From Bugulina stolonifera (lineage: Eukaryota; Bryozoa; Gymnolaemata; Cheilostomatida; Bugulidae), in the NCBI GenBank assembly GCA_935421135.1, contig OW285194.1, positions 15,089,376 through 15,153,375 of the forward strand: 64,000 nucleotides of DNA, written 5' to 3'. A model generated the notes under the pieces. It was not told where the DNA came from and made no database searches. It was given only the letters and a program-made list of their open reading frames with translations. Position numbers and translations under genes: made by a program. This document shows positions 1 to 13,290 of this stretch, piece after piece. Each line of letters starts with the position of its first letter. The stretch's first letter is position 1.

Positions 1-1878
1 AACACGTGTGAACTTTCCAGCTTGGACTCTTATGTAGCAGAGTAATTCTGTCTGTTTCCTTATTGCAAGTAGCCAGTGAAATCTCTGAGTGTTATCTTCC
101 AGCAATAACTGCGGTGTGTGAGTGAGGTCAATGACCTTCTAGGCTGTTAACCTTATACATTACAGAGGTTGTCTGCTCCTTAGCACTCATCACAAGGGGA
201 GAAAACTTCTAATGTGAGCCCATTGGACTGTATAGTAGGGGGAACCATTATTAGCCTGAAGACAAGGGCAGACAAATTTGTAAAGGAATTTGAAAAAGGA
301 ATTTTCAAGTACACATCCTTGTTTATGTGTTTCATTGCCAAGGGCAAATCAGAGTCTTGTTTTTCAAATAGAACTTCCTATGTTGCAATGCGGATGATTC
401 TCCCCAAGATTGCATCAACTACTCTAGTCTATAATGGCATGTACATAGTGGATAGCACTAGGATTGATGGGCTAGATTATACACTAAACAGTAGCAGTTA
501 GGGCCAGGCAAGGTGTTGTAATAGATTACTTACCTCTTATCATACTGGAAGGTAAACCTAATAATGTATGGTGAAAAGGAGTATAGGAAGAACTGCCACA
601 ATTGCACTATGCCAACACTCCCCACAGCCTACTGTATTATACAACACAGATATTTTATAGAGCACCTGCATTACTTTACAGGATATAGCACCATTTTTTT
701 GGTGGAAGCAAGACAGTGTCGGCAAGCTTGAAGGTGTTAGCTTCAACTAAATTAAGTAACATGACATGATTTAAAGCCCTTCAGCATGATTTGATCCAAA
801 AGGTCTTGAATATGCCCTGTAGTCGTTGTTCTTCTGCCACAGGGTTAGCCTGTCGCACTACTACATGCCCACTATAGCGCTAGACTGCCCTCCTAGTTAT
901 AAAAATCATGATCTTCGTTGTCAGGTTTTTCATAGATTATAACTTTTTTGTTTAGTTGCTTCATTGCAATGCGTTATTCGATTAGTTAAACTAATGGCAC
1001 CTATTTTACACAATTATACAACATGACACAATATACAAGATATCTGAATATAAAAATTAAGAAATACCCAAAATTAATATAAGTAGTTAATAGTAATAAC
1101 AATAATAAAAATCATTTAAAACAAGATAAAGTTGCACACTGAATTGACTGTCATGTAGCTTCTAGTACAGAAAGAGGCTCCACATGCAGTGCAGTTGACT
1201 TTGGAATCGGTAGCTGTATTACGTACCAGTATTATACATAAACAAAGTTTCCCTCAGTAGTACTTAGCAGACAATATATTACACAGATATTAGGAAATTA
1301 TAGAACACAGGCTAAGCCATGATTTGCTGCATACAGAACATGAAGAGATAGTAAAAACACAAAGCTGTATAAGAATATAATTCCATTTCTGCACCAAAAC
1401 AAAACAAGATGCTACCAACCTAATACTACATTCATAAAGATGAAAACTATCATAATAAAACGATTTTATAGGCACAGGTGAATATTTGAATTTGAATTGA
1501 AATATTAAAGAACACAAAGTGGTGGTGTCTATAGGCTGTGAATCTGCAGCATGAACAGCACACTGTGTTGGGTGGTGTCGACTACGTACAGTATTTTATT
1601 TACGGTGCCGCATTGAGCTCTCGCCTTTGAACTACTGAATGAGATTCAGATGATAAAGGACATTAGAGGTATTTGGATGTTCTATTATTAGGCAATAGTT
1701 TGAATATACTGTTCTCGAAAGCTCAATAAGTTGACGGCAGCACGGCAGCAGTCCTCTCAGTCAGTCACAGTTGGAGTCACAGTAGTGATTGTTTACCATG
1801 AGCCTGTCAGAGTCATACAGCTGATTCACTCTGTAAAGAGGTCGTAGAATATAGTAGCCACTGGGTCATGTCTACATT
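1..1878. other. flank downstream of the Fos-like gene; no gene seen
   Basis: AT-rich sequence with only short, unconvincing open frames. The 95-codon frame at 214-501 has no family signature and no clear splice context. The first supported feature is the stop codon of the minus-strand bZIP gene at 1879. Confidence 0.6.
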
Positions 1879-2295
1879 TTAGTGTATGAGGGGCGATTGC
1901 AAGCCCCCGCTACTAGAGCTACTAGTCCTTCTATGATCGTCTGCACAGCTAACATCTAACTTTAGCCTTGGAGCTTGTTGTTTCCTTCTATTGGTTGATG
2001 CGTGTAGACTGACTGCTGCTGCTAGAAGATTAGTGTTGGGTGGGGACGGTGTGCTAACGCCCGTGCTAGAAGGGGCAGGCGATGATACTGCTGTAGATGA
2101 TTGTGATGCCGCTGCGGATGCTGCTGCCGAAGGTGCCGTAGAGGAAGTTAGTGTAGCTGGCGACTGGATAGAGAAAGTTTTACTACAATCCTGATTGTGA
2201 GCTGTAAGCAACTTTTGACACTTTTCCTTCTGCTGCCTCAGCTGAGTTATCTTCTCTTCGTACGATCTCTGTGATTTCTCCAGCTGCTCTATTTG
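1879..2295 (-). CDS. fos: Fos-like exon 5: leucine zipper and C-terminal tail
   Basis: Follows an ACAG acceptor at 2296-2299, in phase 0. The zipper heptad d positions, counting from the Leu two residues before the end of exon 4, are Leu, Leu, Tyr, Leu, Cys. The third and fifth are not Leu. The tail is rich in Ser, Thr, Ala and Pro, as in Fos activation regions. Confidence 0.85.
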   Translation of the reverse strand, partial: QIEQLEKSQRSYEEKITQLRQQKEKCQKLLTAHNQDCSKTFSIQSPATLTSSTAPSAAASAAASQSSTAVSSPAPSSTGVSTPSPPNTNLLAAAVSLHASTNRRKQQAPRLKLDVSCADDHRRTSSSSSGGLQSPLIH

Positions 2296-5200
2296 CTGTA
2301 AAAAAACACATAATGATATATTAAAACATATGATACAATATTACCATGTTCCATGTTATATACACTAGAATAGAGTGGATGTTACATGTACATGTATATA
2401 ACCTAAAGCTGCTAATGGTGTGGAGGACATGTTTAGGATTATGGTAGCATGTACATGTAATTAGTTTAAATAAATAGATTTTCAATACAACTATTTTATA
2501 GATGATCCTTTCATTATTTACATACACATGGCAGGTAATACAAGTAGAGGGCACACTGACTATATATCGCTATGGTAACCTCACCACAATCTCCCTGTAA
2601 TTACACATTCCACACCGGCTCCAGTGTTCTGGAATGTTAATCATCTTCATAATATTTTCACAAACATTGAAATCAGTCACATCTTGTTATATTTATGTAA
2701 CAGTGAGCATTAGTGTACCACAAGGTGATGTGGGGCAGTGGACACTAGGGGCTGTGGCCAAGAGGGGCAGTGGACACGAGGGGCTGTGGCCAAGAGGGGC
2801 AGTGGACACGAGGGGCTGTGGCCAAGAGGGGCAGTGGACACGAGGGGCTGTGGCCAAGAGGGGCAGTGGACATGAAGCTAAATACACATGTATAAAACAG
2901 TAATGGTCAGTAGTTAGCCTGTACATAGGGATAGGTGCATTATACACCTGTAGCAGTTTGATGGTACAAAGTAACCTGTAGCAGACTTGTTACTCGTCCC
3001 CACATGTCACATGGTATATCACATGGTATCTCACATGGCATGCCACATGGTATATCACATGGTGTATCACATGGTATACCAAATTTTCAATTGTTTGAAA
3101 ACGCTTGTTGGAAACCAGGTAGTAGTAGGAAATAGTAATGATGCTTGGGAAGATCCTTCACCATCTCAGATGGTAGTTTCCGTGAGCACGCACTTGTACT
3201 TGTAGGTCCACTAATATTATAAGATTAAAATATTGTCGTTCATTAGAGACATAAAATTTTATATTAAACAATATTGTAGGTCTATTTATTTGTAAATTAA
3301 CTGAGTTAATTCTAAAATCTAAGGGCCTGCCAAGTGTCTGAAGAGTGAAGACACTTTAAATATTTAAACTTGTCTGAAATTATATACTCACAGAGCCTAT
3401 ATTGACGTATTCAATGTCAACCAGACTTGATGAATGAAATTATTTTTAGCGCCAATTTTAATCCTGTTGATTGTTTGCCAAAAAGGCAAATCATCTGGCT
3501 AAATGTAGCAGAAGTACATTATCTCAACATGGACATGTACAGGGTGTGCATGTACACCACCCTCCTAGTGTGATATATGGTACCAGATGCTAAGTATATT
3601 TCCAATACCAGTGGGCTAAATGACATCAGTACCAGCTCCCCCTCTCTCCAAACCATAATAAACTACCTTCACCACAAGAGAGCACTGCGTACATGTTTCC
3701 ATGGTGATCAACAGGTCCAAGGACATGGTGAAGATAGTTATTTCCTAATAGTTATTAAATTCAACTTTGCTGTAGTAAGAAAAGGCATGGCATGTACAGT
3801 ATCTTTATACTATGGGACACTGAGGTGTGAATACATATCAACTGCAGAATCACAAAACTTTGGTAAAGTTCGTTTTATCGTAATGGGAGTTGTCCGTACA
3901 ATATTATAGTAAATAGTAAACTATAATTGGCCAACAAAGCAACACTTCTATCTGAAAGCACCCTTAGTGTATATTGCACAGAGCACATGGCTATCAATGG
4001 CTCAGGACTAAGTAGAGAGTTGCATGCCCTTGCCTGCTCCAGCAATATTGTCAAATATAGTGGAAGGGAAGATCAGACACTCAGGCCAAAAACTGTCCGT
4101 CCCCCGCCTCCAAACGCGGTCCGAACAAAGCAAAGAGTTGTGCTACCTTGTACACAAATCCGCTCTTGCTATTGGTGTTCCGCCGGCCAATCAGGTAATA
4201 TTGTTAACAGCGGCATCGAATAGACAGTCTACTTATACAAACAATATAACATTAGAAAGAGCGCAACAGTTAATCCGTTGGTTCGCAAAACTAGTCTAGC
4301 AACCATCTAAATGTTCAACACATTTAAGGCGGGAAGTGGATCGCGGAACGTCGGGACCGCCAAATTGGGCGTATTTGGTAGGACAGGGTTTTATCATTGA
4401 GTGTCCGATCTTCCCTTCCACTATCTTTGATATTGTCATCAAGACCAAAGCTGATATAGCAGTTAGTATATAGTCATTATAATATCTTTGGTTAGTGACC
4501 TGGTTAATTAGGGTCTAGATGTAAGAGTTGTGGTCTCTCAGCTATTAATAGCCTGGTACATGTTTATATAGGGCTAGAGATAAGGGCCAAAGGAGAGACA
4601 GGGGTCAATGAAAAGGTTAATGCTTTCTGTGGCAATCTATTTGTGAACAAGAGGAATTTATTAACGATAACAGTCTGTGGTGGTGGAAATAATATTTACA
4701 CCAATAACCTGGCTCTTGAAATATACTGAGATCCTAAGTGCTATTGGACAACTATAGAGCGGAGGGTCTTAAGCTCTCATTCCCTAAAGTAAAATTATAA
4801 AGATAAAATTTGGCACAGCCCTAAGCGATTTCATAGCTTAGCTGTTGAACTTCATGTTATAAACAAAATTATGCCTTGTTGGAATAAATTACAAAATATA
4901 TAATTTCCTTTTTTTATTTTTGTTATTTATATTTATTGGTGAGCTGTAGTACAGCCCCAGTGTATATGTAATTATTAATTATATGCTAGTGTACCATGTA
5001 GTTACTAGTCAGTTAGTATTCAGCTGTATGTACTACAAGACTAGTAATATTAGCCAACATGTACACATGTACACAGTGTAATATTGTATACATCTATACA
5101 CTGTATGAGTTATACAGCACAGTTGGAAGCTGTCATTACTGATTATACTGGACTTTAGTCTCATGTGTGTGATTCACTCAGCATTAAGCAATCACTTTAG

Positions 5201-8200
5201 TAAGAAAGAGAAATATTTTATAGATTAGCAAGTTATGAAATATTTACATACTAAACCAATGTGGTCTACTTCTAAAATTTAAATGTTTTAGTAATGAGAG
5301 TAAATTTAAATAAATTAATATTTTAAATAATTAAAAGGTAAGAGATAGAAATAACAGATGGGTATGTAGAAGAGTTAGTGAATACAAGGAGTTATCCTCT
5401 CTGGTGACTGATGAATAGGATATGAGATGTATTGCATATTATACTGAGTAGCTGCATCCTTGAACACATATTATTCTAATGACTATTCATTTTGTCACTT
5501 TCTCAAACAGGAAGTAGAAGTGAATCAAGCTTCTAAGAGGAAGTCCAGATGCTAAGATCATTAATAAATATATTTATATTACAGTGATTAATTAAAATTT
5601 CAAAACTTTAGAGCAATGTATTAGTCTCATAAGTTATAATTATTTCTGGTAGTGAAAGGTCTGCCACATCATACAAGGATAAGGACTGAGTTCTAAAAAG
5701 AAGCGATTTCAACAGCAAAATGTTGATACTACGTGGGAGACAATTCCTAGAATTAGTATTGTATTATTATACATGTATGTTTGTATTTATATATGATGAA
5801 GAATGTAAGATACTGGTAATGCTGTTTACATAGTAGTAGTTCATGACAGGAAGTGAGAGGGTTTATGAATGAATGTGTAGAGGACTTAGTAAACAGTAAG
5901 TAGTATGTTATATGAGTATAATCACTACTGTTAGTAGTATAATAACACTTGGCATATTTGCAATGTGATTCACTGTGCCTACATGTAATATATATAATAT
6001 ATAATACGACCTACTTATCATTTAACCTGACCTACTAGGCCGTACTAAGCTTGGGGTTCTCTGGCGTCAGGAAAAAGTCCCCCAAATATTCGTGTTACAT
6101 ATCACCATATATCACTTTTAATGCAGATCACAAGCTTCCTATTGGCAAATTCCATGCTGCATCATACAATGTGATATATAAAGTAAACTATATACTATGT
6201 ATATACAATATAATATATATTACTATATACATGTATGAGGTATGAGTTCCTTATTCCTTTCTCTTTATAGAATAGCTACAGGAGCCTGTATTTCCTATTT
6301 TATTGCACAAGCAAACAGTTGTGAAATATCTGTGAAAAACTATGTGCTAGCTTAGGTTTGACACACTAACTACATGATTGTACATGTATATAAAATATAA
6401 CTTATTCTAATATATGTGATGACTTTGTTATTGTTACAAGTTTGTGTCTAGTTGTGGTTCATTGTTTGTGTTGACATTATAAGCTGTGTTGATATATAAA
6501 CTTGATGATGACGCTTGAGTTAATTTGGGCTGCCTATGATTGATAGGCAGCACATAGCAGTTTCATCATGTTATACACTTTACAATCATGTTGTTGTTTG
6601 CAAACAAGTGATGACGCATCATAGACTGAATTTAGCAGCATTTTATGATTCATATTTTGACGTAAACATATTGTAATACTTTGCTGCCTGCTATATAAGC
6701 TGGCTTTGAGAACACAATAAATCAGAAGTCAAGTGAGAATAATCAGTGTAGTAACTGGACTGAGTAAACAGAGCACAATATACATATTATATAATATAAT
6801 TTATACACATTACACAAAATTATGGCTACAATTATACATATATTACAATGAACTCTCATGTCTAATATTACTGTACATATGATGACTCGTTTATGTAAAA
6901 GATTTTCTGCTTTCTATGATTTCTACATTTTTAGTTTACTTTTATAGTGACTACTGATACTACAGGTAGATAATAAGAGTACAACTAGATTAGAGTGAGG
7001 ACTGTGAACACCATACCTGTAGTAAGTTTGAGGTGTGATTGAGTCGTCTCTCCCTACATTTAGCTGCAGCTTCCTTGTTTCTCAGTCTACGTAATCTTCT
7101 TTTCTCTTTTTCACTGGCAGGTAAATTCTAAAACAGCAATCAAACTATCAAACTATTTACCTGCATTAGAGTATTTTGGACTACCATTATCAGCTACTGC
7201 ATCATCAAAGGAAACACAGGTAATGTCAAATAGTCAACAGATAAAGGTATTAGCACTATTTTATGGTCATAATAATTAAACAACTCATTTATCTCAAATG
7301 ATATTTAAATTCTAGAGTCATGAGCTGTCCATAGAAGTCCTTAATTAATGTTAAGCACCTGGACAATTGCCAACTTTGTCCTCCCCAGGCAGGGGGGCAC
7401 AGTTATAAGGAAACATACACATACAGTGTAAGATAACCACAAAATATAATATTTCATCTGCGTGAGTAAAATTAAGTAAAGCAGGGGTAGTGCACATATA
7501 ATATACCTACATACAGAGACCTGTATAATGTATATAGGTTTCTGCCTGCACATTGTATTTTTGATATAATATTAAATGGAATGTATATTATTAACAGCAC
7601 CATTGTTAACCCAAGTACAGAACTAAACTGGTGTCAAATTGATACATTGATTTCTAAACTTTACAATTATATTATTCTGCCATCTATAAAGTTGTTGTGT
7701 GGGGTAAATACAGCTGTATGAATCACTAAGGAAAGGTCAAAGCAGTGCTTAACATAAAGAGTACTTATAAATCCAAGTTATCCAATCAACACTCAGTATT
7801 TTCTCATTCATCCAATTATAAGTAGAACGATTTTCTAGGTCAGGTGGTGAGTGCACAGTAGCCTCATTTAGTGCAGGTCAACAGTTCATTATTCTATTGT
7901 ATACCGACTTCCTATACATAATAGAATATGCACTGGTTACTTGCTGCTGTGGTATTACATGTATGGGAGTCAGTGCTTTTATTGTTTGTTATTTAATTAC
8001 ATGCATTTATTTTTTTTTATAAAAAGACTTGACTGAATGAAAATTATGGAGTGGAGAGACACTAGTTAAGTACAGTATACTGAGTACATTACAACCATAC
8101 ACATATACCATAAGTACTAATATTATTATTATACATGTAAAGTAATATATTAGTATTGTACAACCTGCAAAATGTACCTTTATAATGCAGTATACTTTTA

Positions 8201-11200
8201 GCTCCAAGCCTATACATAATTATTATGTACCTATGCACATGCGGATTGTAGTACTATATTATTATATTTGTATCATGTACTGGTATTAGTAACCTTATAG
8301 TTATAATATTATATTTATTATACTAATATGTGTAGCATACATACTAAGCATACAGTCTAATATATTGTGATATATCCAGTCTTGTATACACTGATACAAT
8401 ATCTGTACGTACATGTATGTGTGGTGATCGCTACATGCAGGGACTATACAACTACATAACTGCATACACAAGGAAATAACATGACGCTAAATTAGACATA
8501 GTTTTAGAATTACAATTTTTGACATGCCAACTTGAATTTAGAAAAGACATGATTGGCATAAATTTTGTAATAAATTACTGGTTAGTTAACATGCACTTAA
8601 CATTGTGTAGTTATGTGTACACTGGCAATACTGTACCTACATATTATACAGTGTAGTTATGTGTACACTGGCATTACTGTACCTACATATACAGTAGACT
8701 GGCAATACTGTACCTACATATGCAGTGTAGTAATGTGTACACTGGTAATACTATACCTACATATACAATGTACATTGTATATGGATAGTTATACTGGTTT
8801 ATACTGTACCTACATGTGTATAGGTGTAGTTATATTTGGACTAGTAAGCAACTGGACAGGCAGGTGCTTGCTCTGACAGGACAGTACCATGTGATTGACC
8901 TGACATGAGTGAGCAAGTGATAAACAGTGCCCAATGTAAGCCCAGGCAAGCACTTGCTAAAGAGAAGGCCTCACAATAAATATGTGCCAAACCTATCTGC
9001 ATAATTTATGTCAATTTCCGACTATACTTCATCATGTGAGTGCATTAATTGACCTCTTAGGTATACAGTCTATACACAATGACCTCTCAACTTGTATACT
9101 GTCTTGTTTACTAGATTGGAGCTACTTAAAAATAATAAAATAACAAATAAAGAGGTCTTTGTGGGCCAAGTTGAATGAGGTCAGATGGGACACTACATTG
9201 TAGTGCAGTACTGCTGTTTTAGCTGTAGATGTATGTGATGTATACGCTATCCTTTGTGTTTCTATACAGCTAGCAGCTGCTATGTACTATGTAAGTAGGT
9301 ATGTGTTGGTATACTGTAATACAAAATAAATTACATTACAATAAAATACTTCAGAAATATTATTTAGAACATACTTTTGAGTGTTGACCTAAAGACAAAG
9401 GAGCCACTGTTACATAGCACTGACCTTATTTTAACACAACATAATCAAACTAACTTTCTTTATCAATCCAAACTTAGTTAAGTGTGTAAAATTAAGAAAG
9501 AAATCTCTTTGTTGGAAAACTAAATTATGCTGTGAATCACAACTATAGTGAAATTTCTTTGTAAGCATATTTTACTCGTTACACAATCTAAATATAAAAC
9601 ACTCTCCCTTGTCTCCAGCCCCTGTCTCTAGTGTCTTAGTTAATTGTCAGTATATTATAATATGCTGTAGTTAATTCACTAGTCAGGTGTTGCACATGTA
9701 CATATAGGCTACTACATACCTGTACTACAGTTATGCATATCATGACGTTCATATCATGATATACATAAGTGTACATGTGGGTAAGACAACTCCAACATAA
9801 TAGATTTTAAAATAATTACTACCTCTAAAAGTTAAAACAGTATTTATCCATCAGTTAGTTTGAGCACACAGTGTAGGTCTGCATTGTATACACATGTATA
9901 ATATTAGGTATATAGTTGGGAAAGTATAGCACGAGTGTACACTAGCCATACATAACATACAGAGTAATATACACACTAACAGTAGTGAGATGATAAGAGT
10001 AGACAACTTACAGGATCGTCTTTAGGTTTGCGCCCTCCTTTCCTTTTAACAGGAGGTTGGGGGACGACTGATCCCTGCCCCATAATTACAGAAGCTCTCT
10101 TGTCTGTTTCTAATGAGGGTTGGTAGATCCAAGGCTGGCTGGGATATAGACTATTTATAGAGTTTGGGTCAACTGTAGTGGACATTGGGCAGTGGTAAGG
10201 ATATCCTTGGGGCACTACCGCCCCTCTATTGTTCCTGTCCATAGCTTGTAGGGTAAGGTGGTCAATATGTCCAGAGCCTGGGCTGTCATAGCAATGCCCC
10301 GTCTGCTGTGGGCTGGAATAGAACTCATGCTAAAACAGAGACACTATGGGATAAGGAACACAGGCTACCAATATAAGTACAGTGCGTTAGGCTTACATGT
10401 ACTACATTCTACATACACATACATAGAGTAAGCATATGTAAACAGGTCTAGTATAGAACTAGAGGTGGAGTAGATAGTACAATGTACTTGTACACATAGT
10501 GTTAATCCACAAGTATGGCCGTCTACACTACTAATCCACCTGTTACATGCATGTGATGTAACATTTGTTAATGAGGCATATAATGTCAGGCAATAGCACC
10601 TAAGGGCACCTTGTACCAACATGTCACCTTGATACCAGTTAGTGTAATACAGTATCCAGTAAAAACGCTCACATACACATGTACAGGCTCTTCCCGGTAA
10701 TCTTATTAAAATATTAAATATTATCCATATATCACAGATTTACATATAATTAATTTAGGGGTAAGTAATACAAACATATTACTTACTGTAAGTGCTATAG
10801 TAGGTGGTGCGAGGTTTAGTGAAAAGTATTTAATCAAGTTATTTTTATCTTATAACATTAAAACCAAGAGTCAATTGGTGAATACTGTACAATCATGTTG
10901 TATATTATACTGCATGCATGTACAATGTATATGCTGTATATGTTGTAGGCTACCTACAGTATTACCTACTTGGCACTACCTTACATAATTATGTATAGCA
11001 CATGTACCTAATACCTAGCCATTGACTAAAGTCAACTATCAGTTATTTTATCAATAATAATAATTTTTTAATCTATTTTGCGACTGCTCATTTTTTGCTG
11101 GTTTGATAACTTTTACTAATTAATATTAATTAATCAATTATTATTAATTAAATACTAAAGTTATTAAAAATAAAAAATATTATATATCAGCCAGAGGCTG

Positions 11201-13078
11201 AGCACTGGTGCCAGTCATACAAAATACACTCAGACAGCGCAAAGATAAGTTGAGAATCACCGATGAGAAATGACGAGAAATGACTATAATAGACAGAGGG
11301 CAGCTCTCCTAGGAAAATAAGTGTTCTATATCCTTTACATGTAGGCTATATAGTAAAACAAAAAATTTACTCTTTGTCGTACCTCGACAAACTAGAGTAG
11401 GAATATAGTCTAATACAAGTTTGTCATGTTTTAAATTTTACCTTTTTCGCATAGCCAGTAATCTTTCACAGGAAAACAGTCAACTCCTCCCCCCCCCCAC
11501 GACTTGCTCTCTCACTACGTGATTTTACAGTTTAAGGGTTATAAATAACCAAATATAACTATTTTCTGCTTCAAATTAAAATAAATAATATTTTCAAGGA
11601 CTGCTGAAGCTACCAGCTTCTGAGCAGGTTTGACTATTACTATCAGATTAGATTAAATAGTTAACAAAAATAAGTTAATATCCAATCAACATCCTCCATC
11701 AATGAGTAAGTTAGTTCCTTTAGCAGTTCTTATAAACACATTTTCTTTGAATTTCAATCAAACAGCAGCTGCGTAAATTGATAAAGTTTGTTTCATCATA
11801 AGGAAATGCTCTGATATTTTCACAATATCGACCCAAGTTACTGCGATGTCCCGAAACAGCCCTCTTAAATATCCTGTTATTGTTAGTAATTCATGGCTTG
11901 ACTGTATGGCCATTTAAAATACATTTTATAAAAACGCTTTACTTGTTCAAACAGTATAGAATAACTTAAATTTAATTAAAATAGTAAAATAATTATACAT
12001 ACATTACTCAGAGTAGTTATTCTGAAACAGATTAATGGTGGAATGGTGTTTACATGCTACAACAGAGAAACATACTGCAGTTTCTAGTCGACTATATTTT
12101 ATACGTTACCGTAACGTGTTACTAACGTTGGCGTCGTGTTGATGATGTAGGTATGATAGTGGAAGATGATTGGCTGATGCTAGTGGAGTAGCTCTCGATA
12201 CTACGGAGGAAGGATTAGGTTGTTGGTATTGCGGAGAGTGTAAAGACTGGCTAGGTCTGTACATGTCGGCATGATAACCTGTCGGATACTGTGCACTCAT
12301 CAACATAAATCCTCAATTGAGTTAACACTATGTAACCTTGTAACTCGATATGCTGGAAATCCCAAAATGAGGCTGTCTTTACAAACTGCTCTTGTTGTTC
12401 TGTCATTGGATATTATTTGTCAAGTGAAGTCTATAGCATTCCATAGCCAAAACCTTTCATATCACCTTTGACCAATCATATACTCTATTGCATCACCCTC
12501 TTATAATGCAATGGGCATATTGGACAAATGCCAAAATGAAATCTAGTAAACAATTCAGTTGAGTAAATCACTTGAACTGTGGGGGTACCAAGCGTGGCCT
12601 GTTAGTGATGAGCAAATCTACTAGCTTGTCTTGTAGCCAGTGGTCATACAAACCTACACTCCCTGCCTTTGATTCACCCACCAAGTTCAGGATGAATGTC
12701 CCTGGCCTATTTCTAGGCCTACTACTGTTGCTGATGTACAACGTCATGATTATCATAATGCTACCAATATCATTTTTAGCCACTCACAGTAACCAACCAA
12801 CACCGTGAGGATGTTACGCTCTATGTTTATGCTTTGCATGATTTTTACAATCATACTAAATAATCATTCATATAGACAGTTAGGCAATAAGATAAATTAT
12901 TATTATAATATATAATAAATAAACATGTATGTTGGTTTAGATTATAATGTTCACTAAAACACAGTGTTCTAGGTAAATAAATTAAACTCACCATCGAATG
13001 ATCTTCATACATGTTTAAATTGGTGTGAGTTAGACAATCAGAGTAAAAATCTATTGTATCGTCAGTATCCACGACCAT
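1879..13078 (-). CDS. fos: Fos-family (AP-1) bZIP transcription factor
   Basis: Nuclear DNA-binding protein expected to pair with Jun-type bZIP partners on AP-1 sites. Five exons (high to low coordinate): 12992-13078, 12127-12288, 10012-10329, 7017-7127 and 1879-2295. All join in phase 0 and give 364 codons plus stop, close to the ~380 residues of vertebrate c-Fos. Exon 3 ends with a basic run (KRKGGRKPK). Exon 4 holds the basic region with the Fos/ATF3-type core NKEAAAKCRERR. Exon 5 holds the zipper, then a Fos-like LLTAH segment and a Ser/Ala/Pro-rich tail ending at TAA 1879. Intron 4 is 4.7 kb and splits basic region from zipper. The exon 2 borders are the weakest call: acceptor CACAG before 12288 and donor GTTAGT after 12127. 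A better-looking donor at 12109 would break the phase. The start was chosen because its exon ends in phase 0 at a good GTGAGT donor. ATF3/JDP2-like is the alternative family. Confidence 0.85.
2732..2874 (+). repeat. 33-bp minisatellite, about 4 copies
   Basis: GC-rich tandem unit built from GGGGCAGTGGACACGAG plus GGGCTGTGGCCAAGA. Copies are nearly identical. It lies in intron 4 of the Fos-like gene. Confidence 0.95.
2998..3078 (+). repeat. short CACATGGTAT tandem repeat
   Basis: Imperfect tandem copies of a unit of about 10-13 bp around CACATGGTATAT. Intronic. Confidence 0.85.
4051..4430. mobile_element. MITE with 5-bp TSD (tattg)
   Basis: The ends are inverted copies: TCAAAnATAGTGGAAGGGAA at the left and its complement at the right, and the similarity continues through GATC(A/G)GACACTCA. 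Flanking sequence is tattg at 4046-4050 and 4431-4435. The 380-bp interior is relatively GC-rich with no coding capacity, so it is a non-autonomous DNA transposon. Superfamily not assigned. Confidence 0.8.
7017..7127 (-). CDS. fos: Fos-like exon 4: basic DNA-binding region
   Basis: 111 nt between a TTTTAG acceptor and a GTATGG donor, in phase 0 at both ends. It encodes a Glu/Lys/Arg-rich lead-in, then the bZIP core N-x-x-A-A-x-x-C-R with Lys between Ala and Cys, the DNA-contact signature of Fos/Jun/ATF3 proteins. This is the strongest single piece of evidence for the gene's identity. Confidence 0.93.
7128..10011 (-). other. intron 3 of the Fos-like gene
   Basis: AT-rich intron. Near 8610-8830 there are loose repeats of a TGTGTACACTGG..CTGTACCTACATAT unit. 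No coding exon is supported here. Confidence 0.7.
10330..12126 (-). other. intron 2 of the Fos-like gene
   Basis: AT-rich and non-coding as far as I can see. It includes a poly-C run near 11490. Confidence 0.6.
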
Positions 13079-13290
13079 GATCAGCTGTACATGTGGTATG
13101 TGTAGGATTGCACTCTCATCTAATATGATTCATCAATCACATTAGCTATGAAAAGGGAATCACCTCGTAGTTTCACATTGGCAGGGATTGGTCAAATCAA
13201 TTTTACTAAAGTTACTGATTGGCTGTTGATTGTGAAACTACTCACGCGGTTGCACTGCCTGATATTGTTTTGATGTTATATAAATTAGCT
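13079..13290 (-). promoter_or_regulatory. putative promoter/5' UTR of the Fos-like gene
   Basis: Upstream of the ATG, in gene orientation, lie a TATATAA at 13276-13282 and two CCAAT boxes (complements of attgg at 13187-13191 and 13218-13222). Closer to the ATG are an AP-1-like TGATTCA at 13126-13132 and an A/T core TCTAATATGA at 13119-13128 that matches a CArG box at 8 of 10 positions. The order of TATA and CCAAT is not classical, and no transcription start is proven. Confidence 0.35.

Larger units (their letters stand above)
2296..7016 (-). other. intron 4 of the Fos-like gene
   Basis: A 4.7-kb intron separating the basic-region and zipper exons. It contains two minisatellites and a MITE (listed separately); the rest is AT-rich with no coding signal. 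Confidence 0.75.

Noticed and set aside
214..501. 95-codon open frame
   Set aside because: No family signature, no splice or promoter context, composition like the surrounding non-coding DNA.
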